Assembly: GCA_025964775.1 (NCBI GenBank)
Contig: JAOPYE010000040.1
Span: 186,001 to 250,000 of the forward strand
Reading direction: 5' to 3'
Length of the DNA: 64,000 bases
Source: Marmoricola sp.
GTDB lineage: Bacteria; Actinomycetota; Actinomycetes; Propionibacteriales; Nocardioidaceae
Below, one piece after another: positions 41,368-50,891 of the stretch. The translations under genes were made by a program, and so were the position numbers. Numbering within the stretch: position 1 is the stretch's first letter; the number at the start of each line of letters is the position of its first letter. The notes beneath the pieces are model-generated. The model worked only from the letters and a program-made list of their open reading frames with translations, made no database searches and was not told the origin of the DNA.

Positions 41368-41788
41368 ATACGGACACGGATACTGGTCGCGTGCGCGAGA
41401 GCAGATGGGCCCCCCCGGGCGTGGTGGATCGTCTACGTGGCCGTAGTCATCGTCGGCGTTGCCCTGGACGACCTACGCTTCCGGGGCGTGCCCGCCGGTG
41501 CGCGGATGGCGGTCAGCGTCGTCGCGGGAATCGCACTCGGAATCTTCTGGTACCGGACGAACCCGCGGCCGCTGGCTCACCGGCTGTTCCCGTTGGCCTC
41601 CGTGTTCGTGGTCTGGATGGCGTTCGCGTCGTTCGACTTCCAGGCCGGAGAAGCTCGGGCCGAATCTGGTCGTCGCCGGGGTTCTCGCGGGTCTGGTGTT
41701 CGCCGAGGTTTACGTCGACCTCCGCCCGTGGGGCCACCAGAAGCGAACCGCGCTCACCTCCCGCAAGACCATGGCTGACCTGCGCTGA
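41364..41788 (+). pseudogene. Small membrane-protein gene with two frameshifts
   Basis: ATG 41364 overlaps the ligD-type stop (ATGA). The frame begins MNTDTDTGRVRESRWAP, then loses register in GGGCCCCCCGGG (41407-41419). With one C fewer it continues RAWWIVYVAVVIVGVALDD, AVSVVAGIALGIFWYR and LFPLASVFVVWMAFASFDF, three hydrophobic segments. A second shift near 41645-41660 is needed to reach NLVVAGVLAGLVFAEVYVDL and the stop at 41788. Joined, it would be a ~140-residue four-helix membrane protein. Two lesions suggest decay; one lies in a six-C run, so sequencing error is also possible. Confidence 0.65.
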
Positions 41789-41828
41789 CGAGACGTGACC
41801 AAAGAGCCCGTTTTGCGTTGATCAGGGC

Positions 41829-42527
41829 ATGACTCGGCGATTTCGGATCCTGGTGCTGCTCCTTGCGGCTGGCGCCCTTGCGACGCCTGCGATACCCGCC
41901 TCGGCCACCGACCCGTCGCCCTCAGTCACGCTGACCTCGAACCACACGGTCTACATCGCGGGACAGACCGCGACCTTCACCAGCAAGGTCGTCGCGTCGA
42001 ACCTCGACTTCGTGATGCAGGTCCAGTTCCCGGGCAACCCGGCCTGGAAGAACGTGTGCGCGAGTCAGAACGTCAACAGCGACACCTTCACCTGCGACCT
42101 GGCGATGTACTACAACGTGCACATGCGTGCTCAGCTGATCGACCCCTCTGACGACAGTGTCAAGGCGACCGCGACCGAATACGTCCCGGTGCGCGCCTCG
42201 ATGGAGACGAACTACGGCACCTACATCGTGAAGTCGGGTCGCTATGCCGTCTACCGCGCGGGCACGTCGCCGTCCTTCGTGACCCAGAGCCAACCCGCGT
42301 TCCCCGGCAAGCGGTGCCTGCGCCACCAGGTGCAGCGCAGGTACGCCAGCGGCTGGCGAGCCGTGAAGACGAGTGTCTGCAAGGTCGAGGGCAGCCAGGG
42401 CCAGGTCTACTGGACGTGGGGCGGCCGGCACCCGTCGCGGGTGAACTTCCGGGTCCGCGGCACCTTCGCCGGTGACGTCGTGAACGCGTCGGCCCACAGC
42501 GCCTGGATCTACTTCACGTTCCGCTGA
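41829..42527 (+). CDS. Secreted hypothetical protein, 232 residues
   Basis: A clear signal peptide (RILVLLLAAGALATPAIPASA) precedes a beta-rich domain (VTLTSNHTVYIAGQTATFTSKV ... VSKVCK-like pairs of cysteines: KNVCASQ, FTCDLAM, GKRCLRH, TSVCKVE). The four spaced cysteines suggest two disulfides and an Ig-like fold, as in many actinobacterial exported proteins with adhesion-like repeats. No enzymatic motif. ATG 41829 is firm because the signal begins there. Confidence 0.7.
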   Translation: MTRRFRILVLLLAAGALATPAIPASATDPSPSVTLTSNHTVYIAGQTATFTSKVVASNLDFVMQVQFPGNPAWKNVCASQNVNSDTFTCDLAMYYNVHMRAQLIDPSDDSVKATATEYVPVRASMETNYGTYIVKSGRYAVYRAGTSPSFVTQSQPAFPGKRCLRHQVQRRYASGWRAVKTSVCKVEGSQGQVYWTWGGRHPSRVNFRVRGTFAGDVVNASAHSAWIYFTFR

Positions 42528-42549
42528 GCGGACTTTACATCTGGCTCTA

Positions 42550-42578
42550 TTGTGTCAAGTTACCCGTGGGTTTACGCT
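42550..42578 (+). promoter_or_regulatory. Possible promoter giving a leaderless transcript
   Basis: TTGTGT (42550-42555), 17 bases, then TACGCT (42573-42578). Initiation seven bases after the -10 element would fall on ATG 42585, the start of the aldehyde dehydrogenase gene, which has no ribosome site. Leaderless mRNAs are common in actinobacteria. Hexamers match only partly. Confidence 0.35.
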
Positions 42579-42584
42579 CCCGTC

Positions 42585-44186
42585 ATGAGCGTGAACCCCT
42601 CGACACAACTCCCGGCAGACCCTGAGCACGACCCGCGTGCGTCGTACGCCTTCGAGCCGGAGTACGTGGCGGCCCTGACCGACCGCCTGATCGCGACCGC
42701 CGGCACCGGCGTCACGTCTTACGCGCCTGCCACGGGCAAGCCGCTCGCGGTCATCCCGCAGTCGAGCGAGGCTGATGTCAAGGAGGCGTTCGCGCGGGCA
42801 CGTCGGGCCCAGCGGGCCTGGCAACGCACCTCGATCGACCATCGTGTGGCGATCCTGCTGCGGCTGCACGACCTCGTGCTGGACCGTCAGGACGAGATCA
42901 TCGACCTGATCTGCTGGGAGTCGGGCAAGGCCCGCAAGCACGCGTTCGACGAGCCGCTGCACATCGCGCTGACCGCCCGCTACTACGCCCGTACGGCGCA
43001 CAAGCACCTCGACACCGAGAGCCGGATCGGCGTGATCCCGGGCCTGACCCGGGCCGAGGTCAACCGCGTCCCCAAGGGTGTCGTCGGCATCATCTCGCCG
43101 TGGAACTACCCCTTCACGATGGCGCTGTGCGACGGCATCCCGGCACTGGTCGCCGGCAACGCCGTGGTCACCAAGCCCGACGCGCAGACGATGCTCTCGG
43201 CTCTGTTGGGCGCGCAGCTGCTGGAGGAAGCCGGCTTCCCGAAGGGCCTCTGGAACGTCGTGGCCGGCCCCGGCCGCGAGCTCGGTACGCCGATCATCGA
43301 TCGCTCCGACTACATCTGCTTCACGGGTTCGACGGCGACGGGCAAGCTCATCGCGAAGCAGTGTGCCGACCGGCTGATCGGCTGCTCGCTCGAGCTCGGT
43401 GGCAAGAACCCGATCCTGATCCTGCGCGACGCCGACCTCGACAAGGCAGCCGAGGGCGCCGTCCGTGCGTGCTTCTCCAACGCCGGCCAGCTCTGCGTCT
43501 CGACCGAGCGGATGTTCATCGCCGACCAGGTCTACGACCGCTTCAAGGAGAAGTTCGTCGCGGCCACCAGGGCGATGAACCTGTCGGCCGGGCTCGAGTG
43601 GGGAAGCGACATGGGCTCCCTGATCAGCCAGGACCAGCTCGACACCGTCAAGGCGCACGTCGACGATGCCCTCGCCCAGGGAGCGACCGTCCTCGCCGGG
43701 GGCAACCACCGCCCCGACCTCGGCCCGTTCTTCTTCGAGCCGACGATCCTCGAAGGGGTCACCCCCGAGATGACGTGCTTCGGCACCGAGACCTTCGGTC
43801 CGGTGATCAGCCTCTACCGCTTCGGTGACGAGGCCGACGCGATCGCCCGAGCGAACGACGGCGAGTACGGGCTCAACGCCTCGATCTACAGCCGCGACAC
43901 CGTGCGTGCCCGCATCATCGCCCGTCAGGTCAAGTGCGGGACCGTGAACATCAACGAGGCGTTCGGCGCGACCTTCGCGAGCATCGATGCCCCGATGGGC
44001 GGCATGCGCGAGTCCGGGATGGGCCGGCGCCAGGGCAGCGAAGGCATCCACCGCTACACCGAGACCCAGGCGGTCGCCTCCCAGGCGCTGCTCCGGTTCA
44101 GCCCGCAGTTCGGCCTGAACGACGAGCAGTACGCCAAGATGATGACGGTCAGTCTCCGGCTCATGAAGAAGATGGGTCGCGCCTGA
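42585..44186 (+). CDS. Succinate-semialdehyde/aldehyde dehydrogenase family protein
   Basis: A 533-residue NAD(P)-dependent aldehyde dehydrogenase. Motifs are GIISPWNYPF, TKPDAQT for the nucleotide site, FTGSTATGK, the catalytic Glu in LELGGKNP and the catalytic Cys in NAGQLCVSTER. Length and the N-terminal TSYAPATGKPLAVIPQSS resemble the GabD2-type enzymes of actinobacteria. ATG 42585 is preferred over GTG-like upstream starts. It overlaps the GMC oxidoreductase start by one base (TGATG), so the two enzymes are co-made and may act in sequence: alcohol to aldehyde to acid. Confidence 0.9.
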   Translation: MSVNPSTQLPADPEHDPRASYAFEPEYVAALTDRLIATAGTGVTSYAPATGKPLAVIPQSSEADVKEAFARARRAQRAWQRTSIDHRVAILLRLHDLVLDRQDEIIDLICWESGKARKHAFDEPLHIALTARYYARTAHKHLDTESRIGVIPGLTRAEVNRVPKGVVGIISPWNYPFTMALCDGIPALVAGNAVVTKPDAQTMLSALLGAQLLEEAGFPKGLWNVVAGPGRELGTPIIDRSDYICFTGSTATGKLIAKQCADRLIGCSLELGGKNPILILRDADLDKAAEGAVRACFSNAGQLCVSTERMFIADQVYDRFKEKFVAATRAMNLSAGLEWGSDMGSLISQDQLDTVKAHVDDALAQGATVLAGGNHRPDLGPFFFEPTILEGVTPEMTCFGTETFGPVISLYRFGDEADAIARANDGEYGLNASIYSRDTVRARIIARQVKCGTVNINEAFGATFASIDAPMGGMRESGMGRRQGSEGIHRYTETQAVASQALLRFSPQFGLNDEQYAKMMTVSLRLMKKMGRA

Positions 44187-45901
44187 TGACCGACTTCGAC
44201 TTCGATGTGATCGTGATCGGCTCCGGCTTCGGGGGCTCGGTCAGCGCGCTGCGACTGGCCGAGAAGGGCTACAAGGTCGCCGTACTGGAGGCCGGGGCGC
44301 GGTTCGAGGACTCCGACTTCGCGGACACGTCCTGGGACGTGAAGCGCTACCTGTTCCGTCCCGAGGTCGGGTGCTACGGCATCCAGCGGATCGACGCCCT
44401 CAAGGACTGCATGATCGTCTCCGGTGCCGGCGTCGGTGGTGGTTCGCTGGTGTATGCGAACACGTTGTACGAACCGCTGGACGCGTTCTACCGCGACCCG
44501 TCGTGGGCGCACATCACCGACTGGAAGTCCGAGCTGGCGCCGTACTACGACCAGGCCAAGCGGATGCTCGGCGTCGTGGAGAACCCGCTGCGCACCGCGG
44601 CCGACGACGTCATGTACCAGGTCGCCCAGGACATGGGAGTCGAGGAGACCTATCACCCGACCCCCGTCGGCGTGTTCTTCGGTGGGCCGGGGGAGACCCA
44701 CCACGACACGATCAAGGACCCGTACTTCGGTGGCGCCGGCCCCGACCGGGTGCCGTGCAAGGCGTGCGGCGAGTGCATGACCGGGTGCCGGCACAACTCC
44801 AAGAACACGCTCGTCAAGAACTACCTCTACCTGGCCGAGAGCCTCGGCGTACGGGTAATGCCGCTGACGACCGTCACCCGGATCACCCCGACGGAGGGTG
44901 GCTACGAGCTGCGGCTCAAGTTCACGAAGGCCAAGCGCGCCACCGCCCGCTCGACCCGCACGCTGACTGCTCAGCAGGTGGTGGTCTCGGCTGCGTCCCT
45001 GGGTACCCAGCGGCTGCTGCACAAGATGAAGGACGAAGGCCACCTGCCCGGTCTCTCGGATCGGCTCGGGTACCTGTCCCGGACCAACTCCGAGTCGATC
45101 CTCGGTGCGATCGCCCCGGTGGGCAGCAAGACCGACTACTCACGCGGTGTCGCGATCACCTCGTCGTTCCACCCCGATGAGCACACCCACATCGAGCCGG
45201 TGCGGTACGGCAGGGGCTCGAACTTCATGTCGATGATGCAGACCGTGCTGACCGACGATGCCGGCCCGGAGCAGCGGTGGCAGAAGTGGCTCAAGGAGAT
45301 GTGGAAGCAGAAGACCAACATCCGTGACCTCTACGACTTCAAGCACTGGTCTGAGCGCACGGTGATCGCCCTGGTGATGCAGACGGTCGACAACTCGATC
45401 ACGACGTTCACCAAGAAGGTCCCGGGCACCAACATCAGCTACATGACCTCGCGCCAGGGCCACGGCGTCCCGAACCCGACCTGGATCCCGGTCGCGAACG
45501 AGGCCGTCACCAAGATGGCCGAGATCGTCGGGGGCACCGCCGGAGGTTCGATCGGCGAGCCGTTCAACCGGCCGCTGACCGCACATTTCATCGGTGGCTG
45601 CACGATCGGCGACTCGGCCGAGACCGGAGTCATCGACGCGTACCAGCGGGTCTACGGACACCCGGGCCTGCACATCGCGGACGGCTCGGCGATCTCCGCG
45701 AACCTGGGCGTGAACCCGTCCCTGACGATCACTGCCCAGGCCGAGCGGGCGATGGCTTTCTGGCCGAACAAGGGTGAAGAAGACCCGCGTCCGGCGCTGG
45801 GTGAGGCCTACGAGCGGGTGGCTCCGGTCGAGCCGACCTCACCGGCCGTGCCGAGCGGTGCGCCCGGCGCGCTGCACCTGCCCATCGTCGCGGTCAGTTG
45901 A
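44186..45901 (+). CDS. GMC-family FAD oxidoreductase (ChoD/cholesterol-oxidase-like)
   Basis: A 571-residue flavoenzyme. The FAD site is VIVIGSGFGGSVSALRLAEKG. The GMC signature region is SGAGVGGGSLVYANTLYEP, and the C-terminal HFIGGCTIG ... GLHIADGSAISANLGVNPSLTI completes the active site. A CKACGECMTGCRHNSKNT cysteine cluster is present, as in mycobacterial ChoD. ATG 44186 shares a base with the dehydrogenase stop. Mycobacterial choD lies near guaB; here it lies near guaA, in line with the same family. Substrate may be a sterol or another secondary alcohol. A strong terminator hairpin follows. Confidence 0.88.
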   Translation: MTDFDFDVIVIGSGFGGSVSALRLAEKGYKVAVLEAGARFEDSDFADTSWDVKRYLFRPEVGCYGIQRIDALKDCMIVSGAGVGGGSLVYANTLYEPLDAFYRDPSWAHITDWKSELAPYYDQAKRMLGVVENPLRTAADDVMYQVAQDMGVEETYHPTPVGVFFGGPGETHHDTIKDPYFGGAGPDRVPCKACGECMTGCRHNSKNTLVKNYLYLAESLGVRVMPLTTVTRITPTEGGYELRLKFTKAKRATARSTRTLTAQQVVVSAASLGTQRLLHKMKDEGHLPGLSDRLGYLSRTNSESILGAIAPVGSKTDYSRGVAITSSFHPDEHTHIEPVRYGRGSNFMSMMQTVLTDDAGPEQRWQKWLKEMWKQKTNIRDLYDFKHWSERTVIALVMQTVDNSITTFTKKVPGTNISYMTSRQGHGVPNPTWIPVANEAVTKMAEIVGGTAGGSIGEPFNRPLTAHFIGGCTIGDSAETGVIDAYQRVYGHPGLHIADGSAISANLGVNPSLTITAQAERAMAFWPNKGEEDPRPALGEAYERVAPVEPTSPAVPSGAPGALHLPIVAVS

Positions 45902-46031
45902 GCGTGGAAATCGCGTAAAAAAAGTCAGAATCCTGCATAACTCCGCCTTCCAGGGCTCGTTTACCAGTACAGATCGGGTGCATCGCTCCCTCCCAGGCCC
46001 GATCTCGACACGGTTCACACCACGTGGACAA

Positions 46032-46070
46032 TCAGGGCCCAGCCTCCCTCCCTCCCCGGCTGGGCCCTGA
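46032..46070. terminator. Strong 13-bp hairpin after the GMC oxidase gene
   Basis: TCAGGGCCCAGCC (46032-46044) and GGCTGGGCCCTGA (46058-46070) are perfectly complementary around a 13-base pyrimidine loop. It lies 130 bases after the 45901 stop and no T-run follows. Its right arm is the start of the repeated unit described next. Confidence 0.65.
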
Positions 46071-46215
46071 GTCATGTCCGGGTCGGGAGGCTGGGCCGAG
46101 CCCAAGCGCTGTGCCGTTCCTCCCCGGCTGGGCCCTGAGTCATGTCCGGGTCGGGAGGCTGGGCCGAGCCCAGCGCTGTGCTGTCCCTCCCCGACTGGGC
46201 CCTGAGTCACGTCCC
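46051..46215. repeat. Tandem 67-68-base repeat carrying hairpins
   Basis: A unit starting CCTCCCCGGCTGGGCCCTGA begins at 46051, 46119 and 46186 (third copy cut after ~30 bases). Each full copy includes GTCATGTCCGGGTCGGGAGG and a hairpin GCTGGGC-cga-GCCCAGC (perfect in copy 2, one inserted base in copy 1). It fills most of the 371-base gap between the GMC oxidase and the lipoprotein gene; bases 45902-46031 show no other element. Confidence 0.75.
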
Positions 46216-46272
46216 GGACAAATACCGGCGGCAGTTGACGGACAGATCCGACGTGTCCGCTAGCGTGCGGCC

Positions 46273-46692
46273 ATGACTCTTGCCGGACGAATGTCGCTCG
46301 CAATCCTGGTGGTGCTCCTCGCCGCCGGTCTCGCCGGTTGCGGCCACGACAGCAGCGCGGCCACGACGACGGCGTGCCGCTCCTACGCACTCGGTGGGGG
46401 AGCCGGTGACCACCAGCTGATCACGGACCTCAAGGGCGCCGTGGCCGCTGGCAGCTGGGACACCGGTCCGCTCCTGGTCGAGGTCCGTGCGGTTCGCTCC
46501 GGCGCTGGGACGGCTGGCGCGACCAAGGGACTGTCGGCTGCTGACTACCGGTTGTTCCGGAACGTGGTCTCCGCGATGGTCACCGCCGAGAGCTATGTCG
46601 CCCCGGTCAACAACAGCAGTGGGGCACTGGACAGTTCGGTGATCGCAGGCGTGAACGCCGCGGTCGGTGCGGTGCACAAGCGCTGCGACTGA
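46273..46692 (+). CDS. Small putative lipoprotein
   Basis: A 139-residue exported protein. The signal [20 protein letters not shown] has a textbook lipobox (LAGC, Cys23). The mature part is short and helical ([49 protein letters not shown]) with one further pair of cysteines. No family recognised. It lies just before guaA on the same strand but is probably transcribed separately. Confidence 0.75.
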   Translation: MTLAGRMSLAILVVLLAAGLAGCGHDSSAATTTACRSYALGGGAGDHQLITDLKGAVAAGSWDTGPLLVEVRAVRSGAGTAGATKGLSAADYRLFRNVVSAMVTAESYVAPVNNSSGALDSSVIAGVNAAVGAVHKRCD

Positions 46693-46780
46693 TCGCCAGG
46701 CCCACCGGACGCCGTACGAGGGCGTGCTCGGAGCACCGATAGACTCCGATCACACATTCATGTCACCGGAAGGGCCGGAC

Positions 46781-48340
46781 TTGACCGACCACGACCTCGT
46801 CCTCGTCGTCGACTTCGGGGCGCAGTACGCCCAGCTGATCGCCCGCCGCGTCCGCGAGGCCAAGGTGTACTCAGAGATCGTTCCGCACACGATGTCGGCC
46901 GCCGACATGCTGGCGAAGAACCCGGCGGCGATCGTGCTGTCCGGCGGACCGTCCTCGGTCTACGAGGAGGGCGCCCCGCAGCTGGATCCGGCGCTGGTCG
47001 ACGGGACGGTGCCGGTCTTCGGCATCTGCTACGGGTTCATGGCCCTCGCGCAAGCCCTGGGCGGGGACGTCGCGCACACCGGGCAGCGCGAGTACGGACG
47101 CACGGACGTCTCGGTGCTCGAGGCCGGCACCCTGCTGGCCGGGCTGCCCGAGACGCTCGTCTCGTGGATGTCGCACGGTGACGAGGTCACCGCTGCGCCC
47201 ACCGGCTTCACCGTCAATGCGCGATCGCCGCGCGCCACTGTCGCCGCGTTCGAGGACACCGGCCGCCGGATCGCCGGCGTCCAGTGGCACCCCGAGGTCC
47301 TGCACAGCGAGCACGGCCAGACGATCCTGGAGCACTTCCTCTACGAGATCGCCGGCTGCCGGCCGACGTGGACCAGCGCCAACATCGTCGAGGAGCAGGT
47401 CGAGCGGATCCGCGCCGAGGTCGGCGACGCCCGGGTGATCTGCGGTCTGTCGGGCGGGGTCGACTCGGCGGTCGCTGCCGCGATCGTGCAGAAGGCGATC
47501 GGCGACCAGCTCACCTGTGTGTTCGTCGACCACGGGCTCCTGCGCAAGGGCGAGGCGGAGCAGGTCGAGACCGACTACGTGAAGGCGACCGGGATCGACC
47601 TCAAGGTCGTCGAGTGCAGCGACCAGTTCCTCGGCTTCCTGGCCGGCGTCTCGGATCCGGAGGAGAAGCGCAAGATCATCGGCCGCGAGTTCATCCGGGT
47701 CTTCGAGGCGGCCGAGCGTGAGGTCGTCGCCGAGTCCGAGGGTGCTCCGGTCAGGTTCCTCGTCCAGGGCACGCTCTACCCCGACGTGGTGGAGTCCGGC
47801 GGTGGCGAGGGAGCCGCCAACATCAAGTCGCACCACAACGTCGGCGGACTGCCGGACGACCTCGAGTTCGGTCTCATCGAGCCGCTGCGCACCCTGTTCA
47901 AGGACGAGGTCCGCCAGGTCGGCGAGCAGCTCGGGCTGCCGCCCGCGATGGTCTGGCGCCACCCGTTCCCCGGGCCCGGCCTGGCGATCCGGATCGTCGG
48001 CGCGGTCGATGCCGAGCGACTCGCGATCCTGCGCGAGGCCGACGCGATCGTGCGCGAGGAGACCACCAAGGCCGGCCTCGACGGCGACATCTGGCAGTTC
48101 CCGGTGGTGCTGCTGGCCGACGTACGGTCCGTCGGCGTCCAGGGCGACGGTCGCACCTACGGCCACCCGATCGTGTTGCGCCCGGTCTCCAGCGAGGACG
48201 CGATGACGGCGGACTGGAGCCGGCTCCCGTACGACGTCCTCGAGCGGATCTCGACCCGGATCACCAACGAGGTCGATGAGGTCAACCGGGTCGTACTGGA
48301 CATCACCAGCAAGCCTCCGGGCACCATCGAGTGGGAGTGA
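46781..48340 (+). CDS. guaA: GMP synthase (glutamine-hydrolysing)
   Basis: A 519-residue enzyme that aminates XMP to GMP. The N-terminal class I glutamine amidotransferase has [12 protein letters not shown] with the catalytic Cys and WHPEVLHSE with its His/Glu. The ATP-pyrophosphatase domain has [14 protein letters not shown], and the dimerisation domain ends [11 protein letters not shown] 46781 is chosen because GGAAGG stands seven bases upstream and [10 protein letters not shown] follows directly. ATG 46760 in frame is the alternative and has no ribosome site. Confidence 0.96.
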   Translation: MTDHDLVLVVDFGAQYAQLIARRVREAKVYSEIVPHTMSAADMLAKNPAAIVLSGGPSSVYEEGAPQLDPALVDGTVPVFGICYGFMALAQALGGDVAHTGQREYGRTDVSVLEAGTLLAGLPETLVSWMSHGDEVTAAPTGFTVNARSPRATVAAFEDTGRRIAGVQWHPEVLHSEHGQTILEHFLYEIAGCRPTWTSANIVEEQVERIRAEVGDARVICGLSGGVDSAVAAAIVQKAIGDQLTCVFVDHGLLRKGEAEQVETDYVKATGIDLKVVECSDQFLGFLAGVSDPEEKRKIIGREFIRVFEAAEREVVAESEGAPVRFLVQGTLYPDVVESGGGEGAANIKSHHNVGGLPDDLEFGLIEPLRTLFKDEVRQVGEQLGLPPAMVWRHPFPGPGLAIRIVGAVDAERLAILREADAIVREETTKAGLDGDIWQFPVVLLADVRSVGVQGDGRTYGHPIVLRPVSSEDAMTADWSRLPYDVLERISTRITNEVDEVNRVVLDITSKPPGTIEWE

Positions 48341-48482
48341 GCCACCGGCCCTGATCGCGGCAGCCCGACCCGGCGTCGCGTGACGTTCACCCGGACGTCG
48401 TTGCCGGGGTGGCAGGGCGGGGTCGATGCTGGCTTGAACGACACACAACCCTTGTGTGCGCTGGGGCGCGAAGGGCACGGGC

Positions 48483-50000
48483 ATGGCGACCACCACCAAG
48501 CGAGGATCGGCCGGTGCGGGCAAGCCTGCCGCTGGGAAATCTGCTCCGAAGAAGGCACCGACCCCGGTGAACGGACATCGGGTGATCGTGTTCCTCCAGG
48601 AGAACAAGACGACCGATTTCTACTTCCCGACACTGGCCAGGTGGGGAGCCGCTGTCGCCGACGGCGGGAGCCTGCTGGCCGCGCCGCCCAACTTCGATCA
48701 GCCCCACGACCGCAATGCCTGGGTCCACTTCGCGATGGGTGACTACCCGGCTCTCCCGGTTCAGGTGGACAACGACTCGGTGATCCCGTTCTACAGCTGG
48801 CTGGCCAAGGAGCACACGTTCTGCGACCACCATTTCGGGGCTGGGTCCAATTCGACGTCAGGGCACATGCTGGCCGTCGGCGGGCAGACGCCGACGTTGA
48901 AGAATCCCCCCTTCGTCGGCGCCCATCCGACCTGGAACATCCCGTCCATCTTCAGCGTCGCCGAGGCAGCGGGTGTCTCCTGGGCAGCGTTCCCGGACGG
49001 ATCGGGCTATCCGACCAAGTTCTACGCGAGCCTGAACACCCCGGCCGGAATCGCGAACATCCACCCGCCGAGCGAGTTCATCCCGATGGCCAAGGCCGGC
49101 ACCCTGCCGCAGGTCTGCTACGTCTGGTCGCCCTCAGGCTTCGACGAACACCCACCCGCCACCAACAACCCCGGGTACGTGACCGCCGGGCACGACCTCG
49201 TCTGGCAGCGGGTGCAGGCCGTCATCGACGGCGGAGGATGGGCCGAGACGACCTTCATCCTCACCTGGGACGACTGGGGTGGGTACGCCGATTCGATCCC
49301 GACCCCGACGATCGAGACCGTTCCCGATGCGCTGCACCCGAACGGCTTCGCCGCGATCGGTGGTTCGCGCATCCCGCTGATCATGTTCGGAGGGATGGTC
49401 AAGCAGGGCATCGACCCGCGGTGGCATTCCCACGCCTCGCTGCCGAAGACGGTCATCGACCTCCTCGGACTGCCGGCCATGGGTGTGCCGCGCGTCGACA
49501 CGGCACCCAGCCTGGCCGAGCGTGTCGACCCATCCCTCTCGCGGCCGGTGCCGCCCGCCTACGGCGTCGCCGTGGTCCAGCCGACTCCGCCCTCACCGGC
49601 TCCGGCACCGGTCGACCCCGGTGCCTGGCCCGGACCGACCGGCAAGCCCATGCCAGGCCTCGTCACCCTGGACGGTTCAACGCTCCCGGCGCCCACCGAT
49701 GGACTCGTCCGAGCGAACCCGCCCAAGCCACCCGTCGCGCCCACGCCAACCCCGACCCCGACTCCCGTGCCGACGCCGACCCCACCACCGGTCGACGTCT
49801 CGGCACTGTTCGACAAGGCTTACGCCGGCAAGACCGCAGCCGAGCTCGCGGCCGCACCGCTGTCCGCGCTGAAAGGGATCACCCCCACCAAGGCGGCAGC
49901 CATCGCCCAGGCGCTCGGCGCCTCCACCCTCGCGGAGCTCGCGACGAACCCGTACGTCCGGGCAGCACAGAGCGTCCACGCCGAAGCCGGCGGAGCGTAG
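48483..50000 (+). CDS. Phosphoesterase-family protein with C-terminal helix-hairpin-helix tail
   Basis: A 505-residue protein. Residues ~30-360 match the phosphoesterase (PF04185, phospholipase C/acid phosphatase-like) family: HRVIVFLQENKTTDFYFPTL (metal Asn/Glu region), WLAKEHTFCDHHFGAGSNSTSGHM, TTFILTWDDWGGYAD and SRIPLIMFG. Then a long PTPTPTPTPVPTPTPPP linker leads to a ~60-residue tail (FDKAYAGKTAAELAAAPLSALKGITPTKAAAIAQALG) resembling a helix-hairpin-helix. The N-terminus is Lys/Ala-rich with no signal peptide, unlike secreted phospholipases. GAAGGG precedes ATG 48483. Substrate unknown. Confidence 0.8.
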   Translation: MATTTKRGSAGAGKPAAGKSAPKKAPTPVNGHRVIVFLQENKTTDFYFPTLARWGAAVADGGSLLAAPPNFDQPHDRNAWVHFAMGDYPALPVQVDNDSVIPFYSWLAKEHTFCDHHFGAGSNSTSGHMLAVGGQTPTLKNPPFVGAHPTWNIPSIFSVAEAAGVSWAAFPDGSGYPTKFYASLNTPAGIANIHPPSEFIPMAKAGTLPQVCYVWSPSGFDEHPPATNNPGYVTAGHDLVWQRVQAVIDGGGWAETTFILTWDDWGGYADSIPTPTIETVPDALHPNGFAAIGGSRIPLIMFGGMVKQGIDPRWHSHASLPKTVIDLLGLPAMGVPRVDTAPSLAERVDPSLSRPVPPAYGVAVVQPTPPSPAPAPVDPGAWPGPTGKPMPGLVTLDGSTLPAPTDGLVRANPPKPPVAPTPTPTPTPVPTPTPPPVDVSALFDKAYAGKTAAELAAAPLSALKGITPTKAAAIAQALGASTLAELATNPYVRAAQSVHAEAGGA

Positions 50001-50057
50001 TACCGGACCGACCTGGGTGTGGACCTTGCCGGGGTCGGCGGTCCTCACTAGCCTCCG

Positions 50058-50831
50058 ATGGTGCGACGAATGGTGATCGGTGTGGTCGGGCTGCTGCTCG
50101 GCATGGGTGCCGTGCAGGGCGCGGGGGCCACAGTGCCGCCGCTGCCCGTGGCCCTGCAGGTCGAGACCGTGCCCGCCACCGGAGCGCTGTTCTATCCCAG
50201 CGCACTGGGCCTGGTCCCGCTGCTCGGCGGCCCGCACTTCTGTACGGCGAGCGTCGTGGACTCGCCGACGAAGGACTTGCTGGTGACTGCGGCGCACTGC
50301 GTCTTCGGGACCGGAGCGCTGATCGAGTTCGCGCCCTTGCTGCACGATTCCGCGCTGCCCGCCGGGGTGTGGGACGTCACGAAGATCTACATCGACCCGT
50401 CCTGGACGACGTCGTTCGACCCACGCCACGACGTCGCCTTCCTGCGGGTTGCGCCCCACGGCAGTACGCGCGTCGAGGACCTGGTCGGTGGCCATCCGCT
50501 TGGCAGTCCGACGGCCGGCCAGCCGGTCAACGTCAGCGGCTACCCGATGGGCAGCGGCGGCCGTCCGATCACCTGCACGGCCCCGCTCACGCTGGTCGAC
50601 GGCTTCTCGGGGATCGGGTGTGCCGGTTTCGGCAGCGGGACCAGCGGCGGGCCCTGGGTCCAGAACGGTCAGGTGGTCGGGGTGATCGGCGGCCTCGAGC
50701 AGGGCGGGTGCAGCCCCGACGTCGAGTACAGCACCCCGTTCGGTGCCGACGTGCGCGCCTTGTTCGCGCGGGCCGTCGCTGGAGGGCCCGGCGACCTGGT
50801 GCCGATCGGCTTCACCGCGAACTCCTGCTGA
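50058..50831 (+). CDS. Secreted trypsin-like serine protease
   Basis: A 257-residue exported peptidase. The signal MVIGVVGLLLGMGAVQGAGA precedes a trypsin-fold domain with His in VTAAHCVFG, Asp in PRHDVAFLRV and Ser in GSGTSGGPWVQ. Cysteines in HFC/AAHC, ITC/IGC and GGC suggest disulfides. It is unrelated in detail to the cytoplasmic proteases at 1395 and 7250. ATG 50058 begins the signal. It stands alone, 57 bases after the phosphoesterase gene. Confidence 0.88.
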   Translation: MVRRMVIGVVGLLLGMGAVQGAGATVPPLPVALQVETVPATGALFYPSALGLVPLLGGPHFCTASVVDSPTKDLLVTAAHCVFGTGALIEFAPLLHDSALPAGVWDVTKIYIDPSWTTSFDPRHDVAFLRVAPHGSTRVEDLVGGHPLGSPTAGQPVNVSGYPMGSGGRPITCTAPLTLVDGFSGIGCAGFGSGTSGGPWVQNGQVVGVIGGLEQGGCSPDVEYSTPFGADVRALFARAVAGGPGDLVPIGFTANSC

Positions 50832-50891
50832 CCTGACACGTACCTGAACCCGGGTGGTTGGCGGGTCGGTCCGCATGGAAGGCTCACGGTC

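Noticed and set aside
46051-46215. Repeat array as a CRISPR
   Set aside because: The units abut without unique spacers, are 67-68 bases long, and no cas genes are present.
46871-48607. 578-residue frame opposite guaA, and the similar one at 42555-44051 opposite the aldehyde dehydrogenase gene
   Set aside because: Both are antisense to fully conserved enzymes and have no recognisable start or motif.
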